Assembly (NCBI RefSeq): GCF_001428895.1 | Contig: NZ_LMJA01000001.1 | Location: 187,150 to 251,149, forward strand | DNA length: 64,000 nt | DNA from: Mycobacterium sp. Root265 | GTDB lineage: Bacteria; Actinomycetota; Actinomycetes; Mycobacteriales; Mycobacteriaceae | Direction of reading: 5' to 3' | Part shown: piece by piece, positions 1-11,616 of the stretch | Layout: each line of letters starts with the position of its first letter | Numbering within the stretch: the first letter of the stretch is position 1 | The notes under the pieces: model-generated | Seen by the model: only the letters and a program-made list of their open reading frames with translations | The model's database searches: none | Told to the model about the DNA's origin: nothing | Program-made: the position numbers and the translations under genes

Positions 1-169
1 GCACCCGGCGGGCCACGCCCTGCTCCTCGAGTCGCTCGATATCGCGGCGGATGGTCATCTCGGACACGTCGAATTCATCGGCCAGCGTGGCGAAGTCGAC
101 CTCACGGTCGGTGTGGATCCGGGCGGCGATCGCTGCTCGTCGAGCATGCGCGTTCAAACCGGGCGTCAT
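1..169 (-). CDS. DeoR-family transcriptional regulator, N-terminal part (cut by window edge)
   Basis: Reading the minus strand from the ATG at 169 gives 56 codons without a stop up to the window edge. The peptide begins MTPGLNAHARRAAIAARI and continues into a DeoR-type winged helix-turn-helix with a recognition helix like VSEMTIRRDIERLEEQG, which is characteristic of DeoR/GlpR repressors. Members of this family usually control sugar or nucleoside metabolism and sense a phosphorylated sugar through a C-terminal domain that lies outside the window, so the ligand cannot be named. A TAGGCT box at 181-176 lies 6 nt before the ATG, which suggests a leaderless transcript. The gene follows ctaA on the same strand after a 40 bp gap, so it may also be read from the ctaA promoter. 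Confidence 0.75.
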   Translation of the reverse strand, partial: MTPGLNAHARRAAIAARIHTDREVDFATLADEFDVSEMTIRRDIERLEEQGVARRV

Positions 170-209
170 GCCGACAGCCTAGGTCAAGGATGTGAATTAA
201 TCACAACAA

Positions 210-1157
210 TCACACCGTGCTGGTGTTGCGCTTTCGCATCGACGCCCACAGCGCCGCGGTGGCCGCGGTGGCCGCGCCCGCACCGGCGACGTGCATCGCC
301 ACCAGCGCCTCGGGGACGCCGGTGAAGAACTGGACCGCGCCGAGCGCGCCCTGGGCGACGACCAGCACGACCAGAACCCCCAGGCGGGTCATCACGGGCC
401 GTGGCGCGCGGACCGCCGACAGTGCGAACCCGAGCGCCACCACCAAGGAGAGGTACGCGATCAGCAGCGTCGAGTGCATGTGCACCAGCGTGGTGATCTC
501 GACCTCCAGGCGCGGCACCGGACGTTCGAGACTCTTGTCGCCCGCGTGCGGGCCGGCGCCGGTCACCATGGTGCCGGTCACCAGGACGGCCGACAGTGCG
601 ACGCCGCCCAGCGCGGTCAGCTGCCGCAACGGCGTCGGGACCACTGCCACCGGTTCGCCGTCGTCGGGTTCGCCGATCTTGGCGTACAGCAGTACCGCGA
701 GCCACACCATCGCCATGGACACCAACAGGTGGATGGCCACGGTCCACCAGAGCAATCCGGTGAGCACCGTGATCCCGCCGATGATCGCCTGGGCCACCGT
801 CGAAGCCGGCATCAGCCAGGCGTAGCGCACCACCTCGGGGCGGCGCCGGGCGCGGGTGACGACGATGACCGCGGCCGCCGCGGTGAGGACGACCAGGAAG
901 GTCAGCATCCGGTTGCCGAACTCGACGGCCTGGTGAATGCCCGCGACCTCGGCGTGCGGGACCGGGGTGAAACTACCGGGGAAGCACTGCGGCCAGGTGG
1001 GGCAGCCGAGTCCGGAGGCCGTGACGCGCACGATGGCTCCGGTGACCGCGATGCCGCCCTGGGTCAGGATCACCAGCGCCGCGACGATGCGCTGCGTGCG
1101 CAGACTGGGCACCGGCAGCGTGTCGACCAGTCGCAGGAAAAGTCGTCCGACAGCCAC
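210..1157 (-). CDS. ctaA: Heme A synthase, CtaA/COX15 family
   Basis: A 315-residue integral membrane protein with about eight hydrophobic helices. It carries the COX15/CtaA hallmarks: an N-terminal RVTASGLGCPTWPQC segment with paired cysteines after helix 1, and conserved histidines in HQAVEFGNR, AIHLLVS, HMHSTLL and MHVAGAG that would bind heme. CtaA oxidises the C8 methyl group of heme O to make heme A for the aa3 cytochrome c oxidase. The M. tuberculosis counterpart, Rv1456c, was first annotated as an antibiotic-transport membrane protein. The GTG at 1157 is chosen because a TACGAT -10 box (1169-1164) lies 6 nt before it, the leaderless arrangement. A perfect palindrome at 1181-1195 covers the presumed -35 region, which suggests control by a repressor. 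Confidence 0.9.
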   Translation of the reverse strand: MAVGRLFLRLVDTLPVPSLRTQRIVAALVILTQGGIAVTGAIVRVTASGLGCPTWPQCFPGSFTPVPHAEVAGIHQAVEFGNRMLTFLVVLTAAAAVIVVTRARRRPEVVRYAWLMPASTVAQAIIGGITVLTGLLWWTVAIHLLVSMAMVWLAVLLYAKIGEPDDGEPVAVVPTPLRQLTALGGVALSAVLVTGTMVTGAGPHAGDKSLERPVPRLEVEITTLVHMHSTLLIAYLSLVVALGFALSAVRAPRPVMTRLGVLVVLVVAQGALGAVQFFTGVPEALVAMHVAGAGAATAATAALWASMRKRNTSTV

Positions 1158-1163
1158 GGCCCG

Positions 1164-1195
1164 ATCGTAGAGCAGCGCTAACTACAACTTGTAGT
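1164..1195 (-). promoter_or_regulatory. ctaA promoter with a 15 bp palindrome
   Basis: The sequence ACTACAACTTGTAGT (1181-1195) is a perfect inverted repeat with 7 bp arms and one central base. It lies upstream of a TACGAT -10 element (minus strand, 1169-1164) whose expected start site coincides with the ctaA GTG. The position over the -35 region fits a repressor operator. The TACA/TGTA half-sites resemble those of BlaI/MecI-type repressors, but the spacing differs from the usual N2, so the identity of the regulator is inference. Confidence 0.5.
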
Positions 1196-1215
1196 AGGGC
1201 CGGTCGGGCGGGTTC

Positions 1216-1896
1216 TCAGCACCAGATCGCCAGCGGGCGGCCGCGCGCGTCGAGCTGCGGCGGATCCGGCAGGCTGAACGCGGCCCCGGTGACGATGCGG
1301 TGCGCGCTCCACGCCGCGGCGGCCGCATCGAGCACGTCATCGGCGGGCACGGCGGCGACAGCGCCGCCCAGGTCCTCCGGGATGTCGATCCCGCGGCCGG
1401 CCAGGATTCGGAGCCGGGCCCGCTGGCCACGCCAGCTCTTCTTCTTGCCGTCGGTGACCAGCAGGCCCATCTCGTGGAAGGACAGCTCGGGATGCACCTC
1501 GTACATGGGCAGCCGGGTCTCCCGGTGAAGTGCCTCGGCCTCCAGGAACTTCCGCCGCAGCCCCCAGGTCTGGATGCTGATCCCGGCGCCGGTCAAGGCT
1601 TTGGCCGCGGCGGTGGCGGTCGCATGGTCGGGCGCGTCGAACACCGGCCGGGGAGGCATCACGAATAGGCTCGACGACCGGGCACCGAGACGGCGTTGGG
1701 CCGCCCGATCGGAGGCGCGCACCTCTGAATCCAGCAGGCCCAGCGGGATATCGACACCGATGGCCAGCGCACCGGGTACCGCGGCGGTCAGGCCGCGCAG
1801 GGTCTCGTCCACGTGGGCGGCGGCAAAGCGGCCGCCCCGAAGCTCGATGCCGACCCAGCCGTTCGTCCAGCCGTCGACCCCGAGCACCGTCCTCAC
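1216..1896 (-). CDS. DUF429 domain protein (predicted RNase H-like fold)
   Basis: A 226-residue protein beginning VRTVLGVDGWTNGWVGIEL, the typical DUF429 start in which an early Asp lies on the first strand of an RNase H-like fold. Further DUF429-type segments are GVDIPLGLLD, then SLFVMPPRPVF and YEVHPELSFHEM. The biochemical role of the family is not established; a nuclease has been predicted from the fold. The GTG start at 1896 is chosen because it forms a GTGA overlap with the stop of the upstream ABC permease gene, so translation is probably coupled. A much longer reading frame upstream of this GTG overlaps the permease and has no database-like character. The next gene downstream, ctaA, begins 58 bp away and has its own promoter. 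Confidence 0.8.
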   Translation of the reverse strand: MRTVLGVDGWTNGWVGIELRGGRFAAAHVDETLRGLTAAVPGALAIGVDIPLGLLDSEVRASDRAAQRRLGARSSSLFVMPPRPVFDAPDHATATAAAKALTGAGISIQTWGLRRKFLEAEALHRETRLPMYEVHPELSFHEMGLLVTDGKKKSWRGQRARLRILAGRGIDIPEDLGGAVAAVPADDVLDAAAAAWSAHRIVTGAAFSLPDPPQLDARGRPLAIWC

Positions 1897-2666
1897 GTGA
1901 AGCGGAACCAGCGCAGCGCCGCCAACGCCGAGAGCACACCCCAGGCCGCCAGCACCGCGATGCCGAACCAGTCCACCGAGAGCGTCATCGCCTGCGTCAG
2001 CGACTCGGTCAGCGCGCCCGACGGTGTCAGCCGCGCCACCCAGCGCAGCGCCGCGGGCACCGGACCACCGTCGAGCGTCAGGGCGCCCAGGGCGGCGAAG
2101 ACGAACCACAGCAGGTTGGCGAGGGCCAGCACGATCTCCGAGCGCAGCGTCCCACCGAGCAGCAGTCCCAGCGCGGCGAAGGTCGCGGTGCCCAGCGCGA
2201 TCACCACCGCGCCCAGGGCCAGGGCGCCGATCTCGGGGCGCCATCCCAGCGCAATACCGATGGCGCCCAGCAGGATCGACTGCAGGAACACCACGGCGAC
2301 CACGGCCAGTGACTTTCCGGCGATGATGCCCCAGACCGGAAGTGCGGTGGCGCCGAGCCGTTTCAGCGCGCCGTAGCGGCGGTCGAAGGCCACCGCGATG
2401 GCCTGTCCGGTGAAGGCCGTCGAGATGACGGCGAGCGCCATGATCGCGGGAGTGAAGGTGGCGGCCCGGTTGTCGCCGAACTCGCCGAGCGGCAGCAGGG
2501 TGAGCCCGATCAGCAGGGTGATCGGGATGAACATGGTGAGCAGCAGCTGCTCACCGTTGCGCAGCAACAGGCGCAGTTCCAGGCCGAACTGCGCGATCAG
2601 CATCTGGCGCACCCCGGCCGGGCGCGGGTCGGGGGAGAAGGTGCCCGCGGCGAAACGATTGGTCAC
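1893..2666 (-). CDS. ABC-2 type transporter permease
   Basis: A 257-residue membrane protein with about six transmembrane segments, for example around residues 35-55, 70-90, 110-140, 145-170, 180-200 and 230-250. It fits the ABC-2 permease family that pairs with DrrA-like ATPases in drug, lipid or polysaccharide export. The start is the GTG at 2666, which overlaps the stop of the ATPase gene in a GTGA junction. The open frame continues further upstream, but that part lies inside the ATPase gene. The M. tuberculosis counterpart is Rv1457c, annotated as an antibiotic-transport membrane protein. The substrate is unknown; the neighbouring mannosyltransferase gene makes a cell-envelope substrate possible. 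Confidence 0.85.
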   Translation of the reverse strand: MTNRFAAGTFSPDPRPAGVRQMLIAQFGLELRLLLRNGEQLLLTMFIPITLLIGLTLLPLGEFGDNRAATFTPAIMALAVISTAFTGQAIAVAFDRRYGALKRLGATALPVWGIIAGKSLAVVAVVFLQSILLGAIGIALGWRPEIGALALGAVVIALGTATFAALGLLLGGTLRSEIVLALANLLWFVFAALGALTLDGGPVPAALRWVARLTPSGALTESLTQAMTLSVDWFGIAVLAAWGVLSALAALRWFRFT

Positions 2667-3595
2667 GATCTCAACTCCCGGCCGGTCAGATCGAGGAAGA
2701 CTTGTTCCAGGCTGCGCTGTTCGACGCGCATGTCGGTGGCCAACACGTTCACCCGGGCGCACCACGCCGTCACCGTGGCCAGCACCTGCGGATCGATGTG
2801 CCCCTCCACCAGGTATTCGCCGGCGGTGGCCTCGGTGGCCCGGTAGTTCTCCGGCAGCGCCGAGATCAGCAGCGAGAGATCGAGTTTCGGAGGTGCGGTG
2901 AAACGCAGCTGGTTCTCTGCGCCGTTGCGCATGAGCTCGGCAGGTGTGCCCGCGGCCACCGTCGCGCCGTGGTCGATGATGACCAGCCGGTCGGCCAGCT
3001 CTTCGGCCTCGGTGAGTTGGTGGGTGGTCAGCACGACGGTCACGCCGTCGCGGCGCAGTGCATCGATCAGCTCCCACACCACGATCCGGGCGTGCGCGTC
3101 CATGCCGGCCGTCGGCTCGTCCAGGAACACCAGCTCCGGGCGGCCGACGACTGCGCAGGCCAGCGCCAGGCGCTGCTGCTGGCCGCCGGAGAGCCGGCGG
3201 TAGGTGGTGCGGGCGGCATCGGCGAGCCCGAGGGTGTCCAGCAGCCACTGCGGATCCAGCGGATCGGCGGCGTAGGCGGCCACCAGGTTGAGCATCTCGC
3301 CGGCCCGGGCCGCGGGGTAGCCGCCGCCACCCTGCAGCATCACGCCGATGCGTTCACGCAGTTTGGCGTTCTCGGTGGTCGGGTCGAGGCCGAGGATCTC
3401 GATGCTGCCCGAGTCGGGGCGCAGGAATCCCTCACACATCTCGATGGTGGTGGTCTTGCCCGCGCCGTTGGGCCCCAGTAACGCGAATACCTCGGCGCGG
3501 TGCACCTCGAGGTCGAGGTTGTTCACCGCGATCGTCGCTCCGTAGCGCTTGCTGACGCCGCGCAGCTGCACGACGGGCTCAGAACCGGTGGTCAC
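2663..3595 (-). CDS. ABC transporter ATP-binding protein, DrrA-like
   Basis: A 310-residue ATPase. Walker A is GPNGAGKTT near residue 40, the signature is LSGGQQQR near residue 138, Walker B is LVFLDEPTAGMD near residue 158, and the switch histidine follows in TTHQLTEAEE. A C-terminal extension of about 90 residues is typical of DrrA/CcmA-type exporter ATPases. It would dimerise and energise the permease encoded immediately downstream. The start is a GTG at 3595 that overlaps the mptB stop codon, and its own stop overlaps the permease start, so mptB, the ATPase, the permease and the DUF429 gene form a four-gene chain with three consecutive GTGA overlaps. The counterpart in M. tuberculosis is Rv1458c. 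Confidence 0.9.
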   Translation of the reverse strand: MTTGSEPVVQLRGVSKRYGATIAVNNLDLEVHRAEVFALLGPNGAGKTTTIEMCEGFLRPDSGSIEILGLDPTTENAKLRERIGVMLQGGGGYPAARAGEMLNLVAAYAADPLDPQWLLDTLGLADAARTTYRRLSGGQQQRLALACAVVGRPELVFLDEPTAGMDAHARIVVWELIDALRRDGVTVVLTTHQLTEAEELADRLVIIDHGATVAAGTPAELMRNGAENQLRFTAPPKLDLSLLISALPENYRATEATAGEYLVEGHIDPQVLATVTAWCARVNVLATDMRVEQRSLEQVFLDLTGRELRS

Positions 3596-5244
3596 GGAGA
3601 TTCAGCGTAAGCGTCGGGTCTGGGGGCCGGTGGCTCCGGTCCGGGTCGGCGGTCATCGGGGCCCGGATCGGGCAGCCCGCGCCACGGCAGCCGGCGGTAG
3701 GTGATCGCGATCAGCAGCAGCACGATCACCGCGCTGGCCAGGGTGGCGTCGACGATCTGGAACAGGGCGAACCGGTCGCCGTTGGCGGTCGGGCCGAATA
3801 TGCCCACCACCAGCGTCATCGCGATGGCGGAGCCGCGGAATCCGGGCCGGGTGGCCCAGGTCGCCAACGGGATGATGGCCCACAGCAGATACCAGGGCTG
3901 GACCACCGGAAACAGCAGCACCGTCGCACCGAGTGCGACACCGAGGCCGCCGACGGGGTGCAGGCGGCCGCGGAACACCGCCAGCAGCAGCCAGGTCACC
4001 AGGATTGCGATGATGATCACACCGATGCCACGGGTGAGGCCCAGCACCGAGGTGGTGTGGTCGCCGAGGCCGAGCAGGATGCCGACCTGCCCGGTGCCCA
4101 GCGCGATCAGGGTGGGTGGCGACATCCAGGACCGCACCACGTTCGCGGTGCCCAGGGTGAACAACCAGCCGAAGCCGAGACCACTGGCCCAGCCGATCAC
4201 CGCCATCACCGCCAGCGACAGCGCGCCCAGCGAGAAGCCGGCGGCCAGCAACGCTCTGAGGGTCCCGCCCCAGCGCCACGCCAGCGCCATCACGATGAAC
4301 CCCATGGCCAGCAGGGAGGGCAGCTTGACCTGTGAGGACATCGTGACCAGCACGGTGCCGGCGACCAGCATCGCGGTCGCTCGAGGTGGCATCCGCCATT
4401 GTCCGTTGCGGACACCGTCGATACCGCGCAGTGCGAACTCGGTGCCCGCCAGCATCAGTCCGAGCATCAGTGCCTCGTTGTGGATACCGGCCACCAGATG
4501 CATGAACAAAAGCGGGTTACACGGGCCCAGCCACAGCGCGCTCACCTCGTGCACACCGCATCGCTGCGCCAGTCGCGGCGTGGCCCAGACGATGAGTCCG
4601 ACCCCGACGAGTACCACCAGGCGGTGGCACAGCACGGCGGCGACGATGTTGTCGCCGGTGAGCACCGAGATGCCCTCGCCGATCCACAGGAACAACGGAC
4701 CGTAGGGGGCCGGGGTCTCGCGCCACAGGCTGGGCACCGACAGGGTGAACACGTGATCCAGGCCGAGCCCCGGGGCCGGACCGACCAGATACGGGTCGAG
4801 CCCGAGCCGGGCGATCTGGCTCTGCGCCAGGTAGGAGTAGACATCCTTGCTGTACATCGGCGGGGCGATCAGCAGCGGCAGCAGCCACAGCAGCAGCGTG
4901 CGATCGAGTTGGCTGCGCGACATCCGGTGCGGTCCGAGGGCGAATCGGCCCAGCATCAGCCAGGCCAGCGCCATCATCACCGCGCCGGTGGTGGTCATGG
5001 TCAGCGACACGGTCTGGATGCGCGAGGGCAGGTTGAGCAGACGGACGCCGAAGGTGGGGTCCTGGACGACGGGCCGGGCGCCGGCGCCCAGCGCGCCGAT
5101 CGCCATGAGGACGGTTCCGGTCGCACCGAATACCCTGGTACGGCGTAGGGAGACGATCTCGCCGCCGTTGAGGGGTGAGCCCACCGATCGTTCGTCGGCG
5201 TGCCAACGGGCGACCGCCGAGCTGAAGGACCCAAGGGCGGTCAT
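3592..5244 (-). CDS. mptB: Alpha-(1->6)-mannopyranosyltransferase MptB-like, GT-C family
   Basis: A 550-residue polytopic protein with roughly 12-13 hydrophobic helices. The first large extracytoplasmic loop contains SKDVYSYLAQ, the acidic GT-C signature, followed by APYGPLFLWI. MptB-type enzymes use decaprenyl-phosphomannose on the outer face of the membrane to build the proximal alpha-1,6-mannan of lipomannan; in M. tuberculosis the loss of the protein is masked by a paralogue. The gene corresponds to Rv1459c by position next to sufR. It starts at the ATG at 5244, is divergent from sufR with about 110 bp between the starts, and its stop overlaps the ABC ATPase start. The C-terminal 30 residues are Pro/Arg rich and probably cytoplasmic. 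Confidence 0.85.
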   Translation of the reverse strand: MTALGSFSSAVARWHADERSVGSPLNGGEIVSLRRTRVFGATGTVLMAIGALGAGARPVVQDPTFGVRLLNLPSRIQTVSLTMTTTGAVMMALAWLMLGRFALGPHRMSRSQLDRTLLLWLLPLLIAPPMYSKDVYSYLAQSQIARLGLDPYLVGPAPGLGLDHVFTLSVPSLWRETPAPYGPLFLWIGEGISVLTGDNIVAAVLCHRLVVLVGVGLIVWATPRLAQRCGVHEVSALWLGPCNPLLFMHLVAGIHNEALMLGLMLAGTEFALRGIDGVRNGQWRMPPRATAMLVAGTVLVTMSSQVKLPSLLAMGFIVMALAWRWGGTLRALLAAGFSLGALSLAVMAVIGWASGLGFGWLFTLGTANVVRSWMSPPTLIALGTGQVGILLGLGDHTTSVLGLTRGIGVIIIAILVTWLLLAVFRGRLHPVGGLGVALGATVLLFPVVQPWYLLWAIIPLATWATRPGFRGSAIAMTLVVGIFGPTANGDRFALFQIVDATLASAVIVLLLIAITYRRLPWRGLPDPGPDDRRPGPEPPAPRPDAYAESP

Positions 5245-5345
5245 GCGAGCAGCGTAGCGGCCGGGTTTCGACGGCCCGTCGGGGTCGGCTGGGGCGTTCC
5301 GTCGCGGTTAGGGTTACCTTGCTGGAACCCCAGGGCGAATTCCGT

Positions 5346-5360
5346 CACAATGGTGTTGTG
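5346..5360 (+). promoter_or_regulatory. Candidate SufR operator overlapping the sufR start
   Basis: CACAATGGTGTTGTG is a perfect inverted repeat with 5 bp arms (CACAA and TTGTG) around TGGTG. Its right arm ends in the GTG start codon of sufR. The left part (CACAAT, 5346-5351) is at the right distance to act as a -10 element for a leaderless transcript beginning at 5358, so a protein bound here would block initiation. SufR proteins are known to repress their own operon through a palindrome in this promoter; the exact match to a published motif was not checked. Confidence 0.5.
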
Positions 5361-6112
5361 AAATTAAATCCGGAGGCACCGGGCGCGGCGGCAACCGCGC
5401 CCACCTTGGTGTCCCCGGACGGTCACACCCGCAGCGCGATCGTCCAGTTGCTGCTGGAAGGCCCGGTCACCGCAGGTGACATCGGCCAGCGCCTCGGCAT
5501 CTCGGCGGCCGGTATCCGCCGCCACCTCGACGCGTTGATCGAGGCAGGTGACGCGCAGGCCAGCGCCGCCGCGGCCTGGCAGCACAACGGCCGGGGCAGG
5601 CCCGCCAAGCGGTACCGCCTGACCGCGGCCGGTCGCGCGAAGCTCTCGCATGCCTATGACGACCTGGCGGCGGCGGCGATGCGCCAGTTGCGTGAGATCG
5701 GCGGCGACGACGCGGTGCGCACCTTCGCCCGTCGTCGCATCGACACCATCCTGGCGGGGATCCCCGAGGTGAGCGATCCGGACGCGGTCGAACAGACCGC
5801 AGATCAGATGGCCACCGCACTGACCGACGCCGGCTACGCGACCACCACCACACCGGTGGCCGGTCCATTGTCCGGTGTGCAGATCTGCCAGCATCACTGC
5901 CCGGTATCACATGTCGCCGAGGAATTTCCCGAGCTGTGTGACGCTGAACAAGAGGCGTTCGCCGCGATCCTGGGCACGCACGTGCAGCGGCTGGCCACCA
6001 TCGTCAACGGCGATTTCGCCTGCACCACCCACGTTCCACTGGGACCTGACAAGTCCTTACCTGTTCGGCCCACAGCCCGCGCCGAATCCACCACCACACA
6101 AGGAGTGTCGCC

Positions 6113-6116
<4 letters not shown>
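5358..6116 (+). CDS. sufR: Iron-sulfur cluster-sensing repressor SufR
   Basis: A 252-residue regulator from the GTG at 5358. Residues 20-95 form a winged helix-turn-helix ([17 protein letters not shown], then [12 protein letters not shown] in the wing). Four cysteines lie in the C-terminal domain at 177, 181, 194 and 222. The spacing of 181, 194 and 222 (13 and 28 residues) is the spacing of the three cluster ligands known in M. tuberculosis SufR (Rv1460). SufR with a [4Fe-4S] cluster represses the suf operon, and loss of the cluster under iron limitation or nitrosative stress relieves it. The stop overlaps the sufB start in ATGA. The reading frame is open from a TTG at 5319, but that start has no ribosome site. 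Confidence 0.9.
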
Positions 6117-7542
<1,426 letters not shown>

Positions 7543-7543
<1 letters not shown>

Positions 7544-8748
7544 TGGTTCAGGATCTGACATCCGCGGTCGAAGGCGGCCGCAAATCCGGTTCGGCTCTCA
7601 ACACCAACAAGGGCGAGCAGTTCGCCTCGTTCGATGTCGACGCGTTCGAGGTGCCCGGCGGCCGTGATGAGCTGTGGCGGTTCACACCGCTCAAGCGCCT
7701 GCGTGGCCTGCACGACGGTTCGGCGCCCGCCACGGGTTCCGCACTGATCGAGGTGACCGAGCGCCCCGGCGTGACCGTGGAGACCGTCCAGCGCGACGAT
7801 CCGCGACTCGGCCAGGGCGGTGTCCCCTCCGACCGCGTTGCCGCCCAGGCGTACTCGTCGTTCGGCAATGCGACCGTGGTCACCGTGGCCCGCGACACCG
7901 AGGTCGGCGAGCCCATCGAGATCGTCGTCACCGGCCCCGGCGAGGGCAACGTCGCCTACGGGCACCTGCAGATCCGGGTGGAAGAGTTGTCCCGGGCGAT
8001 CGTGGTGGTCGACCTGCGCGGCAGCGGCACCTACGCCGACAACGTCGAGATCATCGTCGGCGATTCGGCCGGACTCGGCGTCATCTGGATCGCCGACTGG
8101 GCCGATGACATGGTGCACGTCAGCTCGCACCATGCCCGCCTGGGCAAGGATTCGGTGCTCGGCCATGTCAACGTCACCCTCGGTGGCGATGTGGTGCGCA
8201 CCACGGCCACCGTGCGATTCACCGCCCAGGGCGGCGAGGCTCAGCTGCTGGGCACTTACTTCGCCGACGACGGCCAGCACTTCGAGTCCCGGTTGCTCGT
8301 CGACCATGCGGTACCGAACTGCAAGTCCGATGTGCTCTACAAGGGTGCGCTGCAAGGTGATCCGACCTCCGACAAGCCGGATGCGCACACCGTGTGGATC
8401 GGTGATGTGTTGATCCGCGCCGAGGCCACCGGCACCGACACCTACGAGGCGAACCGCAACCTGGTGCTCACCGACGGCGCCCGCGCCGACTCGGTGCCCA
8501 ACCTGGAGATCGAGACCGGTGAGATCGCCGGTGCCGGACACGCCAGTGCCACCGGCCGTTTCGATGACGAGCAGCTGTTCTATCTGCGTGCCCGGGGCAT
8601 TCCCGAGGAGGCGGCCCGCCGCCTGGTGGTCCGCGGCTTCTTCGGCGAGATCATCGCCAAGATCGCCGTGCCCGCCGTGCGCGAGCGCCTGACCGAAGCC
8701 ATCGAACGAGAACTAGCCATCACGGAATCGAAAGCGACCCAAGAATGA
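7543..8748 (+). CDS. sufD: Fe-S cluster assembly protein SufD
   Basis: A 401-residue SufB/SufD-family protein. It shares with SufB the right-handed beta-helix core and the C-terminal segment RARGIPEEAARRLVVRGFFGEI, but lacks the EGC cysteine segment of SufB. SufD pairs with SufB in the SufBC2D complex and is needed for iron entry during cluster assembly. The GTG start at 7543 shares a base with the sufB TAG stop (TAGTG). The stop overlaps the sufC ATG in an ATGA. The residue pair PNCKSDVLYKGAL near residue 260 is a typical SufD segment. Confidence 0.95.
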
Positions 8749-9512
8749 CCACGCTCGAAGTCAAAGACCTGCACGTCTCCGTCGCCAATCCTGAAGGTGG
8801 CGACGACATTCCCATCCTCAAGGGCGTCAACCTGACCGTGAAGTCGGGGGAGACCCACGCGGTGATGGGCCCCAACGGGTCCGGCAAGTCCACGCTGTCC
8901 TATGCGATCGCCGGCCACCCGAAGTACAAGGTCACTTCCGGCTCGATCACCATCGACGGTGCCGATGTGCTCGAGATGAGCGTCGACGAGCGGGCACGTG
9001 CCGGCCTGTTCCTGGCCATGCAGTACCCGGTCGAGGTCCCCGGTGTGTCCATGTCGAACTTCCTGCGGACCGCGGCCACCGCGGTACGCGGCGAGGCCCC
9101 GAAGCTGCGGCACTGGGTCAAGGAGGTCAAGGGTGCGATGACCGACCTCGACATCGATCCGACGTTCAGCGAGCGCAGCGTCAACGAGGGCTTCTCCGGT
9201 GGTGAGAAGAAGCGCCACGAGATCCTGCAGCTGTCGCTGCTCAAGCCGAAGATTGCCATCCTCGACGAGACCGATTCCGGGCTCGACGTGGACGCGCTGC
9301 GCATCGTCAGCGAGGGCGTGAACCGCTACGCCGAGGCCGAGAACGGTGGCCTGCTGCTGATCACGCACTACACCCGGATCCTGCGCTACATCCGCCCGCA
9401 GTTCGTGCACGTGTTCTTCGACGGCCGGATCATCGAGTCGGGTGGGCCCGAGCTCGCCGATCAGCTCGAAGAGAACGGCTACGAGCGTTTCACCCAGGCT
9501 GCATCAACCTAG
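8745..9512 (+). CDS. sufC: Fe-S cluster assembly ATPase SufC
   Basis: A 255-residue ABC-type ATPase with no membrane partner. Walker A is MGPNGSGKST near residue 41, the SufC-type signature is FSGGEKKRHE near residue 150, Walker B is KIAILDETDSGLD near residue 168, and the switch region is LLITHYTRIL. SufC hydrolyses ATP to drive conformational change in the SufBC2D scaffold. The EKKR signature distinguishes it from transporter ATPases. The ATG at 8745 overlaps the sufD stop; a 30 bp gap separates it from sufS. Confidence 0.96.
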   Translation: MTTLEVKDLHVSVANPEGGDDIPILKGVNLTVKSGETHAVMGPNGSGKSTLSYAIAGHPKYKVTSGSITIDGADVLEMSVDERARAGLFLAMQYPVEVPGVSMSNFLRTAATAVRGEAPKLRHWVKEVKGAMTDLDIDPTFSERSVNEGFSGGEKKRHEILQLSLLKPKIAILDETDSGLDVDALRIVSEGVNRYAEAENGGLLLITHYTRILRYIRPQFVHVFFDGRIIESGGPELADQLEENGYERFTQAAST

Positions 9513-11259
<1,747 letters not shown>

Positions 11260-11263
<4 letters not shown>

Positions 11264-11616
11264 GCGACACCGTCAATACCGATCCCGCGAATGAGGAACT
11301 GCTCGCCGATGTCGAGGAGGCCATGCGTGACGTGGTGGACCCCGAACTCGGCATCAACGTCGTCGACCTCGGCCTGGTGTACGGCATGAACCTGGAAGAG
11401 GGCGAGGCGGGCACCGTCGCGCTCATCGATATGACGCTCACGTCGGCGGCCTGCCCGCTCACCGACGTGATCGAGGACCAGACCCGCACCGCGCTGATCG
11501 GTGCCGGCCTGGTCAACGAGATCAAGCTGAACTGGGTGTGGAACCCGCCGTGGGGTCCGGACAAGATCACCGACGACGGCCGCGAGCAGCTGCGCGCGCT
11601 CGGTTTCACCGTCTGA
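11260..11616 (+). CDS. sufT: MIP18/DUF59 Fe-S maturation factor SufT
   Basis: A 118-residue DUF59 (MIP18) protein. Its core DVVDPELGINVVDLGLVYG and the conserved cysteine in TSAACPLTD are typical. SufT proteins help to mature Fe-S proteins when demand is high and are often the last gene of actinobacterial suf operons, as here (Rv1466 in M. tuberculosis). The ATG overlaps the sufU stop. No gene follows for about 580 bp, so this is the end of the seven-gene operon. Confidence 0.93.

Noticed and set aside
1896-2244. N-terminal extension of the DUF429 frame up to 2244
   Set aside because: It overlaps the permease gene in another frame. The DUF429 fold starts exactly at the GTG that overlaps the permease stop.
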